Source: Mycobacterium heidelbergense (lineage in GTDB: Bacteria; Actinomycetota; Actinomycetes; Mycobacteriales; Mycobacteriaceae). Taken from it: a DNA stretch of 64,000 bases. Made by a program: the position numbers and the translations under genes. Of this stretch, positions 17,097-26,049 are shown one piece after another (position 1 is the stretch's first letter; each line of letters begins with the position of its first letter). The stretch lies in assembly GCF_010730745.1 (NCBI RefSeq), contig NZ_AP022615.1, forward strand, positions 3,596,001-3,660,000, written 5' to 3'. The notes under the pieces were generated by a model. That model was not told where the DNA came from and ran no database searches. It saw only the letters and a program-made list of their open reading frames with translations.

Positions 17097-18859
17097 CCTG
17101 AGTTTGGACACCCTCGGCGATTCTGACGTGGCGTAGTTCTCTGACCTGCTGTTTCTGTCGCGCGGGTGGGTGTTTTGGGGTACTAACCGGGTAGGTTCGT
17201 GCGGTGGCGTACGTGCGGAAGGTGCGCACTGCCTCGGGTGCGGTGGCGGTGCAGGTAGCGCGCAAGGACCAGGGCAAGGTGGTGATCCTGGCGCATCTGG
17301 GCTCGGCGCATACCGATGCTGAGCTGGGCATTCTGCTCGATGTGGCCCACCAGGTGGTGCTTGACGGTCAGGCCGCTCTTGACTTTGAGGTCGGTGCTCG
17401 CGCTCAGTCGATGGCTCGGGTGGCCGACTTCCGGGAGCGCGCGTTGCTCGTTGCGCCGGTCCGGCCCAGCAACCCAGCAGCGGTGGTGGCACCGGGGCGC
17501 ACGCTGGGCACCAGTTCACGACTGCTCTATGACGTGCTGGCCCACGTGTATGACTGGCTCGGTTTCGGCGAGGTCGGCGATGAAGTGTTGCGGGACCTGG
17601 TGATCGCCCGGATCGTGGAGCCGACCAGCAAGATCGACGCGCTGCGAGTGCTGGCCGACCTCGGAGCAACACTGGTGTCGTACAAGACGATCGACCGCCA
17701 CGTCCGCAGCCTCCATGCCGGCCCGGCCCGGATGTGCTCGCCGCGAAATGCTTTGCGCATTCCCGTGATTGCGGCGGTCTGTCACTGCTGCTCTATGACG
17801 TCACGACCTTGCATTGGGAAGCCGAGAAAGAAGACACGCTGCGCCGGGTTGGCTATAGCAAGGACCGCAAGGTCGACCCTCAGATCGTCGTCGGACTGCT
17901 GGTGGACCGCACCGGGATGCCTTTGGAGATCGGCTGTTTCGAGGGCAACACCGCCGAGACGACCACCATCGTGCCGATCATCCGCGGATTCGTCGAACGC
18001 CACCAACTGCAAGGGACGCCGATGGTGGTGGCCGCTGATGCCGGGATGCTCTCAGCGGCCAACCTCAAAGCCCTCGATGAGTTGGAGTTGTCGTTCATCG
18101 TCGGCTCCCGAATGACCAAGGCGCCTGGGGATCTGGAGTCCCATTTCCATTGGAACGGCGATGTTTTCACCGACGGGCAGATCATCGACACCGTCACACC
18201 CCGGCACGGAAACAGCACCGTCAACGACTGCAACAAACGTGCTGAGCCGGTCTGGGACCCCGAAGCCCACCCGGGCGCCTGGCGGGCGGTCTGGGCGTAC
18301 TCGGCCAAACGGGCCCGCCGCGACCAGAAAACCCTGGCCGCCCAAGAAACCGCGCGCGAGCCATCGTCGACGGCTCCAAGCAGGCCAAGACCGCCCGGTT
18401 CGTGAAGGTCCGCGGCGATGACCGGGCCATCGACGAGGCCAGCTTGGCCCGTGCCCAATCGCTGGTGGGCTTGAAGGGGTATGTGACCAATGTGCCGGTC
18501 ACCGTGATGACGGCCAGCGAAATCATCGCGAAATACCACGACCTGTGGCACGTGGAGAAGTCGTTTCGGATGTCCAAGAGCGACCTGCAGGCGCGGCCGA
18601 TGTTCAACCGGGTGCGTGACGCGATCGAAGCGCACCTGACCGTCGTGTTCGCCGCCCTGGCCGTCTCTCACGTCATCCAGTCGCGCACCGGCATATCCAT
18701 CGCCAAAGCCGTCAAGGCGCTGCGACCGCTGCGCAGCGCCACCATCAACATCAACGGCGCCACCCAGACTTTCCCACCGGACATCCCCGACCCCGAGCGC
18801 AGGATCCTCACCGACCTCGGCTTCAAACCCGGGTACTAAGCCAAATGTCCAAACTCAGG
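17097..18859 (+). mobile_element. IS1634/IS1549-type insertion sequence, 1763 bp
   Basis: The ends carry 14-base inverted repeats (CCTGAGTTTGGACA at 17097-17110; its complement ends at 18859). The interior encodes one DDE transposase broken by two frameshifts. Flanking direct repeats are 201 bp. Very long, variable target duplications are a known habit of IS1634 (Mycoplasma) and IS1549 (M. smegmatis), which together with the protein motifs supports the family assignment. The element lies in the same direction as the gene it interrupts. Confidence 0.92.
17204..18839 (+). pseudogene. IS1634-family transposase, two frameshifts
   Basis: Three consecutive frames together make one transposase of about 545 residues: 17204 to about 17722 (N-terminal DNA-binding part, ending YKTIDRHVRSLHAG), about 17725 to 18350 (catalytic core with LLYDVTTLHWEAEKED and VAADAGMLS carrying two of the acidic residues) and about 18350 to 18839 (C-terminal part from ARFVKVRGDD). 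Each junction is explained by one missing C in a C run (near 17727 and 18346). With identical flanking repeats the insertion is young, so these are either very recent mutations, recoding sites or sequencing errors. GTG start. Confidence 0.85.
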
Positions 18860-19060
18860 AGGTTGCGACGGCGCTCGGACAAAGTCTTCAGGCTGCATCC
18901 TCCGCGTGGGCGGCCGGGGACCCGGTGGGGGCGATCAGCAACCTGCTCAATACCCCGGGTGCGGTGGTCAATACCTTCCTCAACGGCCCTACTGGGAACA
19001 CGGGCTTGCTCGGCACCTTCCTCGACCGAACCGTGTTGACGACTATCGCCCCGGGTCTGG
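18860..19060 (+). repeat. 201-bp direct repeat, right copy (target duplication)
   Basis: Identical to 16896-17096. It restores the reading frame of the interrupted gene on the right side of the element. Confidence 0.93.
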
Positions 19061-19358
19061 CGAAGAACTTGGTGGCTCCCAATGCGGTGAACATCGCGAC
19101 TGGTGGAAGTCTTCAGGGCGCTCTGCAGGGGTTTGTGACCCAGTTGACCAATGGCTGGCCATCCTTGAGCACCGCCGTCAGCGGCATCAGCACGGGATTG
19201 ACCACGCTGCTGCAAAACGTTTCATCGCAAATGCCGTCGCTATTGGCCAGCTTCGGTGCAACCTTCGCGACCAACATCGGGCTGTTGATCTCCAACCTGC
19301 TCAAGTTGCTTTGAGACCGGTGTGGTCGCCGATGCGAGCCGGTGACCACCGAACGGCG

Positions 19359-19389
19359 ATTGGCCCCCTTTTCAACGAAGGGGGCCAAT
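19359..19389. terminator. hairpin downstream of the copy B gene
   Basis: A 12-bp stem ATTGGCCCCCTT / AAGGGGGCCAAT with a 7-base loop, between the interrupted gene and the convergent dehydrogenase. It is the counterpart of 10747-10777 and probably serves both strands. Confidence 0.65.
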
Positions 19390-19410
19390 TCGCTTTCGTT
19401 GGTGCGCTTC

Positions 19411-20577
19411 TCAGCCGAGCGGTTCGAGACCGAAGTCGATGATGCCTCTGATGATGTTGCCGTTGAGCAGATCATCGTAGGCGTTGTTGATGTCGTCGAG
19501 ACGGTAGCGTTTGGTGATCATCTCGTCGAGCTGGAGTTGTCCGGTGTGGTAGAGCCTGGCCAGTCGGGCGATGTCGGCTTTGGGATTGCATGAGCCGAAG
19601 ATGGTGCCGGCCAGGGTTTTGTTCGTAAGGATGAAGTCCTGCAGGTCGAGGTTGACCGAGTGGGTCAGCTGTGAGGTCATGCCGGTCAGCACGCAGGTTC
19701 CGCCCTTGCGGGTGAGCTTGACCGCGTCGCGGACGTCGTCGGCGGTGATCAGGGAAGGGGAGACCACCACGGCATCGGCCATGACGCCGTAGGTCAACTC
19801 TCGCACCAGGTCCAGAGCCTCGGCGACCGTGGCGGCGCTGTGCGTCGCGCCGAACTGCAGCGCCGATTTCTGTTTGAAGTCCACCGGGTCGACGGCGACG
19901 ATCTGCGCGGCGCCGTTGATCCGGGCTCCCTGGATCGCGCCGGTGCCGATCCCACCGACGCCGATCACGACGACGGTGTCGCCGGCGCGCATGTTGGAGC
20001 GGTTGGCGACGGAACCGTAGCCGGTCGGGATGGCGCACGACAGCAGCGCACTCGGCGCCAGCGGCAGGTGCGGCTCGATCTTCACCAGCGAATTCGTCGA
20101 CACCACAGTGTGTTCGGCGAAGGCGCCGACCTTGGCGATGTGGCCCAGGTTCCGGCCGTCGGCGGTGTGGTGGCGAAACGTGCCGTCGGTGGGCATTCCA
20201 GGGATCATGGTGCCGATGCCGACGTCGCAGAGGTACTCGATTCCGCTTGCACACCACCGGCATTGGCCGCACACGGCGACAAAAGACATCACCACGTGGT
20301 CGCCCGGCGCGAAATCGGTGACCCCGGGACCGATTTCGCGCACGATGCCCGAACCCTCATGCCCGCCGATGGTGGGGAACATGGTGGGCAGCCCGAGGGA
20401 TCGCATCACCTCGTTGGGCGCCGCCATATCACCCTTGAGGATGTGATCGTCGGAGTGGCACAACCCGGCGGCGGCCAGCTGCACCAGGACCTCCCCGGCG
20501 CGGGGCGCGTCCAGCTCGAATTCCTCGACCGACCACGGCCCGCCGACGTCGTGCAGGATCGCCGCGTGGCTCCTCAT
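19411..20577 (-). CDS. zinc-dependent alcohol dehydrogenase (MDR, NDMA-dependent type)
   Basis: A 388-residue medium-chain dehydrogenase oxidising alcohols to aldehydes with NAD(P). Catalytic zinc residues are visible at C40 (GLCHSDDH) and the GHE at 72-74. Structural zinc residues are C103, C106, C109 and C117. The nucleotide loop is GVGGIG. The pattern resembles mycobacterial NDMA-dependent dehydrogenases with tightly bound cofactor. The ATG overlaps the stop of the upstream P450 (ATGA), so the pair is an operon: hydroxylation followed by oxidation of the alcohol. Two fragments of a paralogue lie at 10799-11004 and 14740-14880. Confidence 0.92.
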   Translation of the reverse strand: MRSHAAILHDVGGPWSVEEFELDAPRAGEVLVQLAAAGLCHSDDHILKGDMAAPNEVMRSLGLPTMFPTIGGHEGSGIVREIGPGVTDFAPGDHVVMSFVAVCGQCRWCASGIEYLCDVGIGTMIPGMPTDGTFRHHTADGRNLGHIAKVGAFAEHTVVSTNSLVKIEPHLPLAPSALLSCAIPTGYGSVANRSNMRAGDTVVVIGVGGIGTGAIQGARINGAAQIVAVDPVDFKQKSALQFGATHSAATVAEALDLVRELTYGVMADAVVVSPSLITADDVRDAVKLTRKGGTCVLTGMTSQLTHSVNLDLQDFILTNKTLAGTIFGSCNPKADIARLARLYHTGQLQLDEMITKRYRLDDINNAYDDLLNGNIIRGIIDFGLEPLG

Positions 20578-21809
20578 GCGACCGGGTCGAACACGACGGG
20601 AAGTTTGTTGGGCGACCGGAACGTGAGCCCGACGATCTTGGACTCGACACCGGTTCCGTCGTCGGGAACAAACGCCAGATTCTTCAGGCGATCCAACAGG
20701 CTGTTCAACATGACCCGGGTTTCCAGCCGCGCCAAGTGCATTCCGAGGCACATGTGAATGCCGCCCGCGAACGCGATGTGCGCCTGGCGCGGGCGGCCGA
20801 TGTCAAAGGTGTCGGGGTCGGTCCAGCGGGTCTCGTCGCGGTTGGCCGAGCCCATGCACATGTCGATCTGCGCGTCGGGCGGGATTGTCTTGCCGCCTAT
20901 TTTGACCTCCTCGGTGGTGGTCCGCATGACCATGGTGAGTGGGGTCTCGACGCGAAGGCCCTCTTCGATGGCGGCGGGGATCAGGGACCGGTCCCGCCGG
21001 ATCATCGCCAGCTGCTCGGGGTGCGTCAACAGCAGGTACAACAGGTTGCCCGACGAGCGGTAGGTGGTCTCCAGCCCGGCGGGCAGCAGCAGGCGCAGGA
21101 AGGCGATGATGGCCTCGTCGGTGAGCTTTTCGCCGTCGATCTCGGCGGCGACCAGGTCGCCGATGATGTCGTCGGTGAGTTTGCGGCGCCGCTGCTCGAC
21201 CTGCTCGAGGAAGTAGCCGTGCAACTCGGTGGCCGCGTTCAGCCCCGCCATGATGTCGGTCGGAATCGAGATGAGGTCCAGCGACAGCCGCCGGAACAGG
21301 TCGAGATCCTCGGCGGGGAGCCCGAGCAGCACCGAGATGATCCGGGTCGGAAACTCGAACGTCAGCGCCTTCACCAGGTCGGCGTGGCCGTCGTTCTTGA
21401 TTTCGTCGATCAGCCGATCGCAGACCGGCCCGATGACCGACGGCTCCCAGCGTTCCAGCGCGGTGGCCCGGAACGCCTTGGCCACCAGGCTGCGGTGGTC
21501 GTGGTGTTCCTTGCCGCCCATCGCCAGGATGGTGTGGCCCATGACCAAACCGATCGTCTTGTCGTAGGCGGCCGACGTGAAGATCCGGTCGTCCCGGAAA
21601 CCCTGGAACACACCGTCATAACCGAACAGCACCCACTCGTCGTTCGGCCGCAGCTCCTCCGGCATCTGATCGTGGTCCATGAGGGCGCCATGCCAGACCG
21701 GATCGGTGCGCCTCATGTACTCGAAGAACGGATACGGGCTGGTCTCACCGGTGGTGTCGAGGGTGACGGGCTGGCCTTTGACATCGAGACGGTTGGTGCT
21801 GAGCGTCAT
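20574..21809 (-). CDS. cytochrome P450
   Basis: A 411-residue P450 with I-helix segment LLPAGLETTYRS (AGxET instead of the commoner AGxDT), K-helix EEGLR and haem loop FAGGIHMCLGMHLAR. The promoter is shared with the divergent Rieske ferredoxin at 21893, which may be linked in electron transfer although P450s normally use Fe-S ferredoxins of other types. First gene of an operon with the alcohol dehydrogenase. The site at 21836-21855 is 27 bases upstream of its start. Confidence 0.93.
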   Translation of the reverse strand: MTLSTNRLDVKGQPVTLDTTGETSPYPFFEYMRRTDPVWHGALMDHDQMPEELRPNDEWVLFGYDGVFQGFRDDRIFTSAAYDKTIGLVMGHTILAMGGKEHHDHRSLVAKAFRATALERWEPSVIGPVCDRLIDEIKNDGHADLVKALTFEFPTRIISVLLGLPAEDLDLFRRLSLDLISIPTDIMAGLNAATELHGYFLEQVEQRRRKLTDDIIGDLVAAEIDGEKLTDEAIIAFLRLLLPAGLETTYRSSGNLLYLLLTHPEQLAMIRRDRSLIPAAIEEGLRVETPLTMVMRTTTEEVKIGGKTIPPDAQIDMCMGSANRDETRWTDPDTFDIGRPRQAHIAFAGGIHMCLGMHLARLETRVMLNSLLDRLKNLAFVPDDGTGVESKIVGLTFRSPNKLPVVFDPVA

Positions 21810-21835
21810 CAGCGCTCCTCCTGAGGTTGAATGTC

Positions 21836-21855
21836 GCTATCATAATATAAATAGC
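21836..21855 (+). promoter_or_regulatory. shared AT-rich motif, site a
   Basis: GCTATCATAATATAAATAGC lies in the divergent gap between the P450-ADH operon and the ferredoxin-amidohydrolase operon. It is one of six similar sites in this window and also has inverted GCTAT/ATAGC ends. Confidence 0.55.
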
Positions 21856-21892
21856 AACGAAGCCGAGCTCGCGCGGAGGCGGTGATCCTCAG

Positions 21893-22252
21893 GTGCCCCA
21901 ACGTCGATTCGTGTGCTCCCTCGACGAGCTGCCGCCGGGCGAGATGAAGCTGGTCGACGTGGGTAAGTTCGGTGTGGGTGTGTACAACGTGCGCGGCGAG
22001 CTGTACGCGATCGTGAACTATTGCTCGCATGAGGGCGCCCCGCTGTGCCTCGGCCTCATCGGCGGCACCAACGAACCGGCACCGGACGAGCCGGGCGGGC
22101 TGCGCCGGGCGCGTGACGGGCAGATCGTCCGTTGCCCTTGGCACAATTGGGAATTCGACGTCACCACGGGTCAAAACGTCGCCGACCCGACGCGCCGCGT
22201 CCGCACCTACCACGTCGATGTCACCGACGGGGAGGTGTATTTAACGGCATGA
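21893..22252 (+). CDS. Rieske-type [2Fe-2S] ferredoxin
   Basis: A 119-residue single-domain Rieske protein. Cluster ligands are C44-x-H46 (NYCSHEGAP) and C81-x-x-H84 (VRCPWHNWEFD), the two-loop arrangement of oxygenase ferredoxins. It has no membrane segment, so it is a soluble electron carrier. The start is a GTG with a purine-rich site (GGAGG) upstream. Its stop overlaps the next ATG (ATGA), so it heads a four-gene operon with two amidohydrolases and a hydrolase relative. Confidence 0.9.
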   Translation: MPQRRFVCSLDELPPGEMKLVDVGKFGVGVYNVRGELYAIVNYCSHEGAPLCLGLIGGTNEPAPDEPGGLRRARDGQIVRCPWHNWEFDVTTGQNVADPTRRVRTYHVDVTDGEVYLTA

Positions 22253-23286
22253 TCATCGACACGAATGTCCAACCGCACTTCCGCTACAACGCCGAGATCC
22301 GCCGCTACCTCCCGGAAGCCCACAAACTGCGGTCGATCCCCGACGTCGAGCAGCAGTGGTATCAGGCGCCCGGCGGCGACTACCGGCAAGACCTCTACGG
22401 CGAGCACTACCCGGGGTCGGACCCCGAGACCGTCGGCCGGCACCTGTTCGACGACATGGGGGTCACGTACGCCATCCTGAACCCGCTGACCCGCGGCAAC
22501 ATCGCCGATTACCTACTCAACAGCCGGATCTGCGCCGCGGTCAACGACTGGCTGCTCGACCGCTGGCTGGAGCCCGACACCGCCGATCGGTTCCGGGGCA
22601 CCATCCGCGTCAACCCCGAAGACCCCAAGGGCGCCGTCGCCGAGAGCGAACGCCTCGCCGGCCACCCGAAGCTGGTGCAGGTCGGGGTTCCGATGCAGTC
22701 ACGCGAGCCCTACGGCAAGCCGATGTTCGAGCCCATCTGGGAGGCCGCCGCCGCCCACGGGCTGCCGGTCGCGGTGCACATCAACGGCGGCAACGGCGTC
22801 GATCATCCGCCCACCTTCGCCGGGCACGCGCACACCTACCCGGGGTACGCGGCGTTCATGCCGCTGAACTACTTCGTGCACCTGGCCGCGCTCATCGTCG
22901 AGGGCGTGTTCGGCCGGCATCCCGGCCTGAAGTTCGTGTTCGCCGACGGCGGCTACGACATCCTCACCCCGCTCATGTGGCGGCTGGACACGTTCTGGCT
23001 GTCGATGCGCGACCAGACGCCGTGGGTCGACCGCTATCCCAGCGAGTACCTGCCCGGTCACGTCCGGTTCTGCTCCTCGGTGTTCGACGGGCCGATGGAG
23101 GCCGAAAAGACGCGGCGTTGGATGGACTTCTCGGACAAGGCCGGCCTGCTGATGTACGGGTCGAGCTACCCGCACTGGTCCACGTCGCCGCCCGAGGCCA
23201 TCGCCGACGGCCTCGACGACGCACAACGAGCAAAGATCTTATGGCAGAACGCCAGTGAGCTGTACGGACTCAAGGAGCGCGTCTGA
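22249..23286 (+). CDS. amidohydrolase-family protein with altered metal site
   Basis: A 345-residue protein of the amidohydrolase-2 (ACMSD-like) family, members of which hydrate or decarboxylate ring-cleavage products at a metal centre. The fold segments are present (AVHINGGNG, FVFADGGYD), but the N-terminal metal motif is DTNVQ where the downstream paralogue has DTDVH, and the late metal Asp is Ser306 (YGSSYPHW against FSTDYPHW). It may therefore be a non-catalytic partner of the next gene product. Starts and stops overlap on both sides, indicating tight coupling. Confidence 0.85.
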   Translation: MIIDTNVQPHFRYNAEIRRYLPEAHKLRSIPDVEQQWYQAPGGDYRQDLYGEHYPGSDPETVGRHLFDDMGVTYAILNPLTRGNIADYLLNSRICAAVNDWLLDRWLEPDTADRFRGTIRVNPEDPKGAVAESERLAGHPKLVQVGVPMQSREPYGKPMFEPIWEAAAAHGLPVAVHINGGNGVDHPPTFAGHAHTYPGYAAFMPLNYFVHLAALIVEGVFGRHPGLKFVFADGGYDILTPLMWRLDTFWLSMRDQTPWVDRYPSEYLPGHVRFCSSVFDGPMEAEKTRRWMDFSDKAGLLMYGSSYPHWSTSPPEAIADGLDDAQRAKILWQNASELYGLKERV

Positions 23287-24434
23287 TGACCACCATCGAA
23301 CGAGCCGAAGCGCAGACCGGACAAGACATAGCGGTCACCATCGTCGACACCGACGTGCACCCGCTGCCCGTCTCGGCCGACGTCCTGAAGTCCTACGCGC
23401 CCGCCGACTGGGTGGACAAGATCTGGCCCACCGGAAACGCCGCCACCCCCGTTCCGCATTTCTACGACACCCCGGACTCGTACAAGACGATGTCGCTGCG
23501 CCTCGACGCCGCCCCGCCCGATGGTGGATTTGCCGGCAGCGACCCGGATTTCGCGGCCAAGCAGTTGCTTCTCGACGCCGGCGTCAGCATCGCGACGTTG
23601 GAGCCGATGTGCGACGCCCAGCTGCCGCAGGCCGAGCACGTGCTCAAGTCGAGCTACAACGACTGGCTGGCCGACGTCTGGCTCGACCGGCACAACTGGC
23701 ACGGGCGCTGGCGCGGGTCGATCAGCGTGAGCGCGCAGACGCCCGAGCTGGCGGCGCGCGAGGTCGAACGCTGGGCGGGGCACCCGTACATGGCGCAGGT
23801 GCTGATGACGCCGCAGACCCGCGGAATCCCTTTCGGCAACCCGCATTTCGATCCGCTGTACGAGGCAGCGTCGCGCAATGGGTTGCCGGTGGCCACGCAC
23901 CTGATGGGACAGACGCCGTTCGAGCTGATCCCGCTGTACCCGGTCGGCAACCCGGCGCACTGGCACGACTTCTTCGCGTCCTGGCCGCTGCTGTACGTCT
24001 CGCACCTGATGAGCCTGGTGTTCGACGGCGCGTTCGACCGCCATCCGGATCTGCGGGTGGTCTTCGTCGAGGGCGGCTTCACGTGGGCGATGCCGGTGAT
24101 GTCGCGGATGGACCGGATCTGGGAGGCCCGCCGCGGCGACCTGCCGCACGTGCGTCGCCGCCCGTCGGAGTATGTGCGCGAACACGTCCGGTTCACCACC
24201 CAGCCGCTCGAAGACGCCGACACCGTGGCCTTCCGCGAGTACCTCGAGATGATGGACCTCGGCGACAATCTCATGTTCTCGACGGACTACCCGCACTGGA
24301 GCTACGACTCGCCGACCTACGCGATCAACCGGTTCCCCGCCGACCAGCGCGAGCGGATCATGCGCGGTAACGCGACGGCGCTGTACGGGCTGCCGGCGAC
24401 GGTCAAGGCGCTTCCCGGAGAATGGCGGGCATGA
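23286..24434 (+). CDS. amidohydrolase-2 family metal-dependent hydrolase
   Basis: A 382-residue paralogue of the preceding gene, with the expected metal residues: DTDVH at 21-25, His in ATHLMG, and Asp in FSTDYPHW near residue 330. Likely reactions are decarboxylation or hydrolysis of a carbonyl intermediate, as in ACMSD and related enzymes. The ATG overlaps the preceding stop by one base. The pairing with a site-altered paralogue suggests a heteromer. Confidence 0.88.
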   Translation: MTTIERAEAQTGQDIAVTIVDTDVHPLPVSADVLKSYAPADWVDKIWPTGNAATPVPHFYDTPDSYKTMSLRLDAAPPDGGFAGSDPDFAAKQLLLDAGVSIATLEPMCDAQLPQAEHVLKSSYNDWLADVWLDRHNWHGRWRGSISVSAQTPELAAREVERWAGHPYMAQVLMTPQTRGIPFGNPHFDPLYEAASRNGLPVATHLMGQTPFELIPLYPVGNPAHWHDFFASWPLLYVSHLMSLVFDGAFDRHPDLRVVFVEGGFTWAMPVMSRMDRIWEARRGDLPHVRRRPSEYVREHVRFTTQPLEDADTVAFREYLEMMDLGDNLMFSTDYPHWSYDSPTYAINRFPADQRERIMRGNATALYGLPATVKALPGEWRA

Positions 24435-25393
24435 CGCAAACCAACACGGCCCGGCCGCAAGGCCTTGCCCGCCTCGACCCGGTGCTGCGGGACGCCGCGA
24501 TCGAGCTGGGGATAGTCGAATTCCGCGCCGAGACGCTGCCCGCCGAGCGCGAACACGCCAACCTGCGGGCCGCCGAGCGGGCCGCGGCGGTCGACACCGA
24601 CGGTGGTGTCGCCGTGGAATCGCGATCCATCGTCGGCCCGGACGGTCGGCCGCTGGGACTTCGCCTGTATCGGGGTCGCACGGGATCCCCGGCGCCCCTG
24701 GTGATCTACGCGCACGGCCGCGGCTTCGTGACCGGGAACCTGGACACCGATCACGCCCAGTGTGTGGAGCTGGCGGGGGAGGCCGGCTGTCTGGTGGTGT
24801 CGGTCGACTACCGGCTCGCGCCGGAACATCCATGTCCGGCGGCGCTGGACGACGTCGAGGCGGCCTTGCGCCACGCCGTCGACAATTGCGCCGACCTGGA
24901 CGCGGACGCCGGCCGCATCGCGGTGATGGGCCGGGACGCGGGTGCGGCACTGGTCGCGGGCCTGACCCAGCGCATGTTCGACGAGGAGGGTCCGCAGGTC
25001 CTGGTGCAGATCCTGCATCAGCCGATGCTGGATTCCGACGCGACGCCGTCGCGACGCGAGTTTCAGCGCACGCCGGGCCTCAACGGTCCCGCTGTGAGCC
25101 GGGCGTGGAGCCACTACCTCGGCCACGCCGCCGCGAACGGTCAACACGTTCCGGCGCACCGCGCGAACCTGGAGGGGCTGCCGCCCACCTTCATCAGCTG
25201 CTCCGAAATCGATCCCTGCCGCGACGAAGCCATCGACTACGCCAACCGGCTCCTGCACGCCTACGTCCACACCGAATTGCACGTTATCGCAGCGACATTC
25301 AACGGTTTCGACACGTTGGTTCCGGATTGGGTTGTCTCCCAAGAGAACCGGGCCCTGCACGCGCAGACGCTCCGCCGCGTGTTCGCCATGTAG
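24431..25393 (+). CDS. alpha/beta-hydrolase fold-3 (HSL-like) protein lacking the catalytic triad
   Basis: A 320-residue relative of hormone-sensitive-lipase esterases. The oxyanion segment is HGRG (95-98; usually HGGG). The nucleophile elbow is GRDAG (167-171) where active enzymes have GDSAG, so the serine is replaced by D169. The acid D261 (EIDPCRDE) is kept, but the HGF histidine is N291 (FNGFD). Two of three triad residues are absent, so esterase activity is unlikely; binding, scaffolding or a different chemistry is possible. ATG at 24431 overlaps the previous stop (ATGA); an ATG three codons earlier is an alternative. Confidence 0.85.
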   Translation: MTQTNTARPQGLARLDPVLRDAAIELGIVEFRAETLPAEREHANLRAAERAAAVDTDGGVAVESRSIVGPDGRPLGLRLYRGRTGSPAPLVIYAHGRGFVTGNLDTDHAQCVELAGEAGCLVVSVDYRLAPEHPCPAALDDVEAALRHAVDNCADLDADAGRIAVMGRDAGAALVAGLTQRMFDEEGPQVLVQILHQPMLDSDATPSRREFQRTPGLNGPAVSRAWSHYLGHAAANGQHVPAHRANLEGLPPTFISCSEIDPCRDEAIDYANRLLHAYVHTELHVIAATFNGFDTLVPDWVVSQENRALHAQTLRRVFAM

Positions 25394-25398
25394 CGGGT

Positions 25399-26049
25399 CT
25401 AGACGGGGGTGAACTGGGTGATCAGCCAGGTGCCGTTGACCCGCGTCATGTGCACCAGCACGCTGCTGACCGCCAGGGACGGTTGGGCACTGTCCTTGGT
25501 GGTGGTGACCTGATCGACGAACACCAGAACGACGGCCGAATCGGGGTGCAGCTCCGTCGCCGCGGCGCCCGTCACCTTGGCCGTGGTTTTCATCGACTTC
25601 TGTTTGGCCATCGGGGCCACACTCTGCTGGGAGAAGTTGTCGTAGTAGGACAGGAAATCCCCGCCCAGGTGTGACCGGGCGGCGGCGAAGTCTTTGTCCA
25701 ACGAGTCATACGAATAGGACAGCAACGCCGCCGTCCCGTCGGACGCGGCGCCGACCACCGCCTGGCCGACGCCCGCGTCGGTCTGTTGGTCGGGCCGGTA
25801 CTGCTTGAAGTACAGCCACGTGGCCACGCCGCCGGAGATCAACAGGAGCAAAATCGCAGCCACGGGAAGGATTTTGCGCAGCCTGGGCGGCAGGACGCGT
25901 CGCGGGCGTTCGGGCGGCGCGGGGGCCTCCGCCTCCGCCTCGTCCTCCGCCTCGGCGGTGTCCGAGTCGTCGACCTCGGACGTGGCTTCTGGTGCGTCCG
26001 AATCGGTCTCGGCCGCAACAGCGGTTGTGTCGCGCACTTCGTCGGTCAC
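25399..26049 (-). CDS. Mce-associated membrane protein (Rv1362c-like)
   Basis: A 216-residue protein with an acidic Ala/Glu-rich cytoplasmic N-terminus of about 55 residues, one membrane helix (ILPVAAILLLLISGGVATWL, about 60-80) and an extracytoplasmic domain of SnoaL-like fold (GTWLITQFTPV end) typical of Mce-associated (Mas) proteins. These stabilise or assist Mce lipid transporters, but no mce genes are in the window. The GTG start overlaps the upstream stop. Gene order matches M. tuberculosis Rv1362c-Rv1363c. Confidence 0.83.
   Translation of the reverse strand: MTDEVRDTTAVAAETDSDAPEATSEVDDSDTAEAEDEAEAEAPAPPERPRRVLPPRLRKILPVAAILLLLISGGVATWLYFKQYRPDQQTDAGVGQAVVGAASDGTAALLSYSYDSLDKDFAAARSHLGGDFLSYYDNFSQQSVAPMAKQKSMKTTAKVTGAAATELHPDSAVVLVFVDQVTTTKDSAQPSLAVSSVLVHMTRVNGTWLITQFTPV

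Larger units (their letters stand above)
16169..19314 (+). pseudogene. alanine-rich secreted protein gene interrupted by an IS element
   Basis: A paralogue of the gene at 9512, starting at an ATG with AAAGGAG in front and the same LAARPHITAGV N-terminus. The element at 17097-18859 splits it: the 5' part now stops at 17101 after 310 residues because the IS end supplies TGA, and the 3' part continues at 19061-19314. Joining 16169-17096 to 19061-19314 restores one uninterrupted frame of 393 residues, close to the 396 of its paralogue. Both sides remain otherwise undamaged, so the insertion is recent. The truncated product keeps its N-terminal hydrophobic segment and might still be made. Confidence 0.9.
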
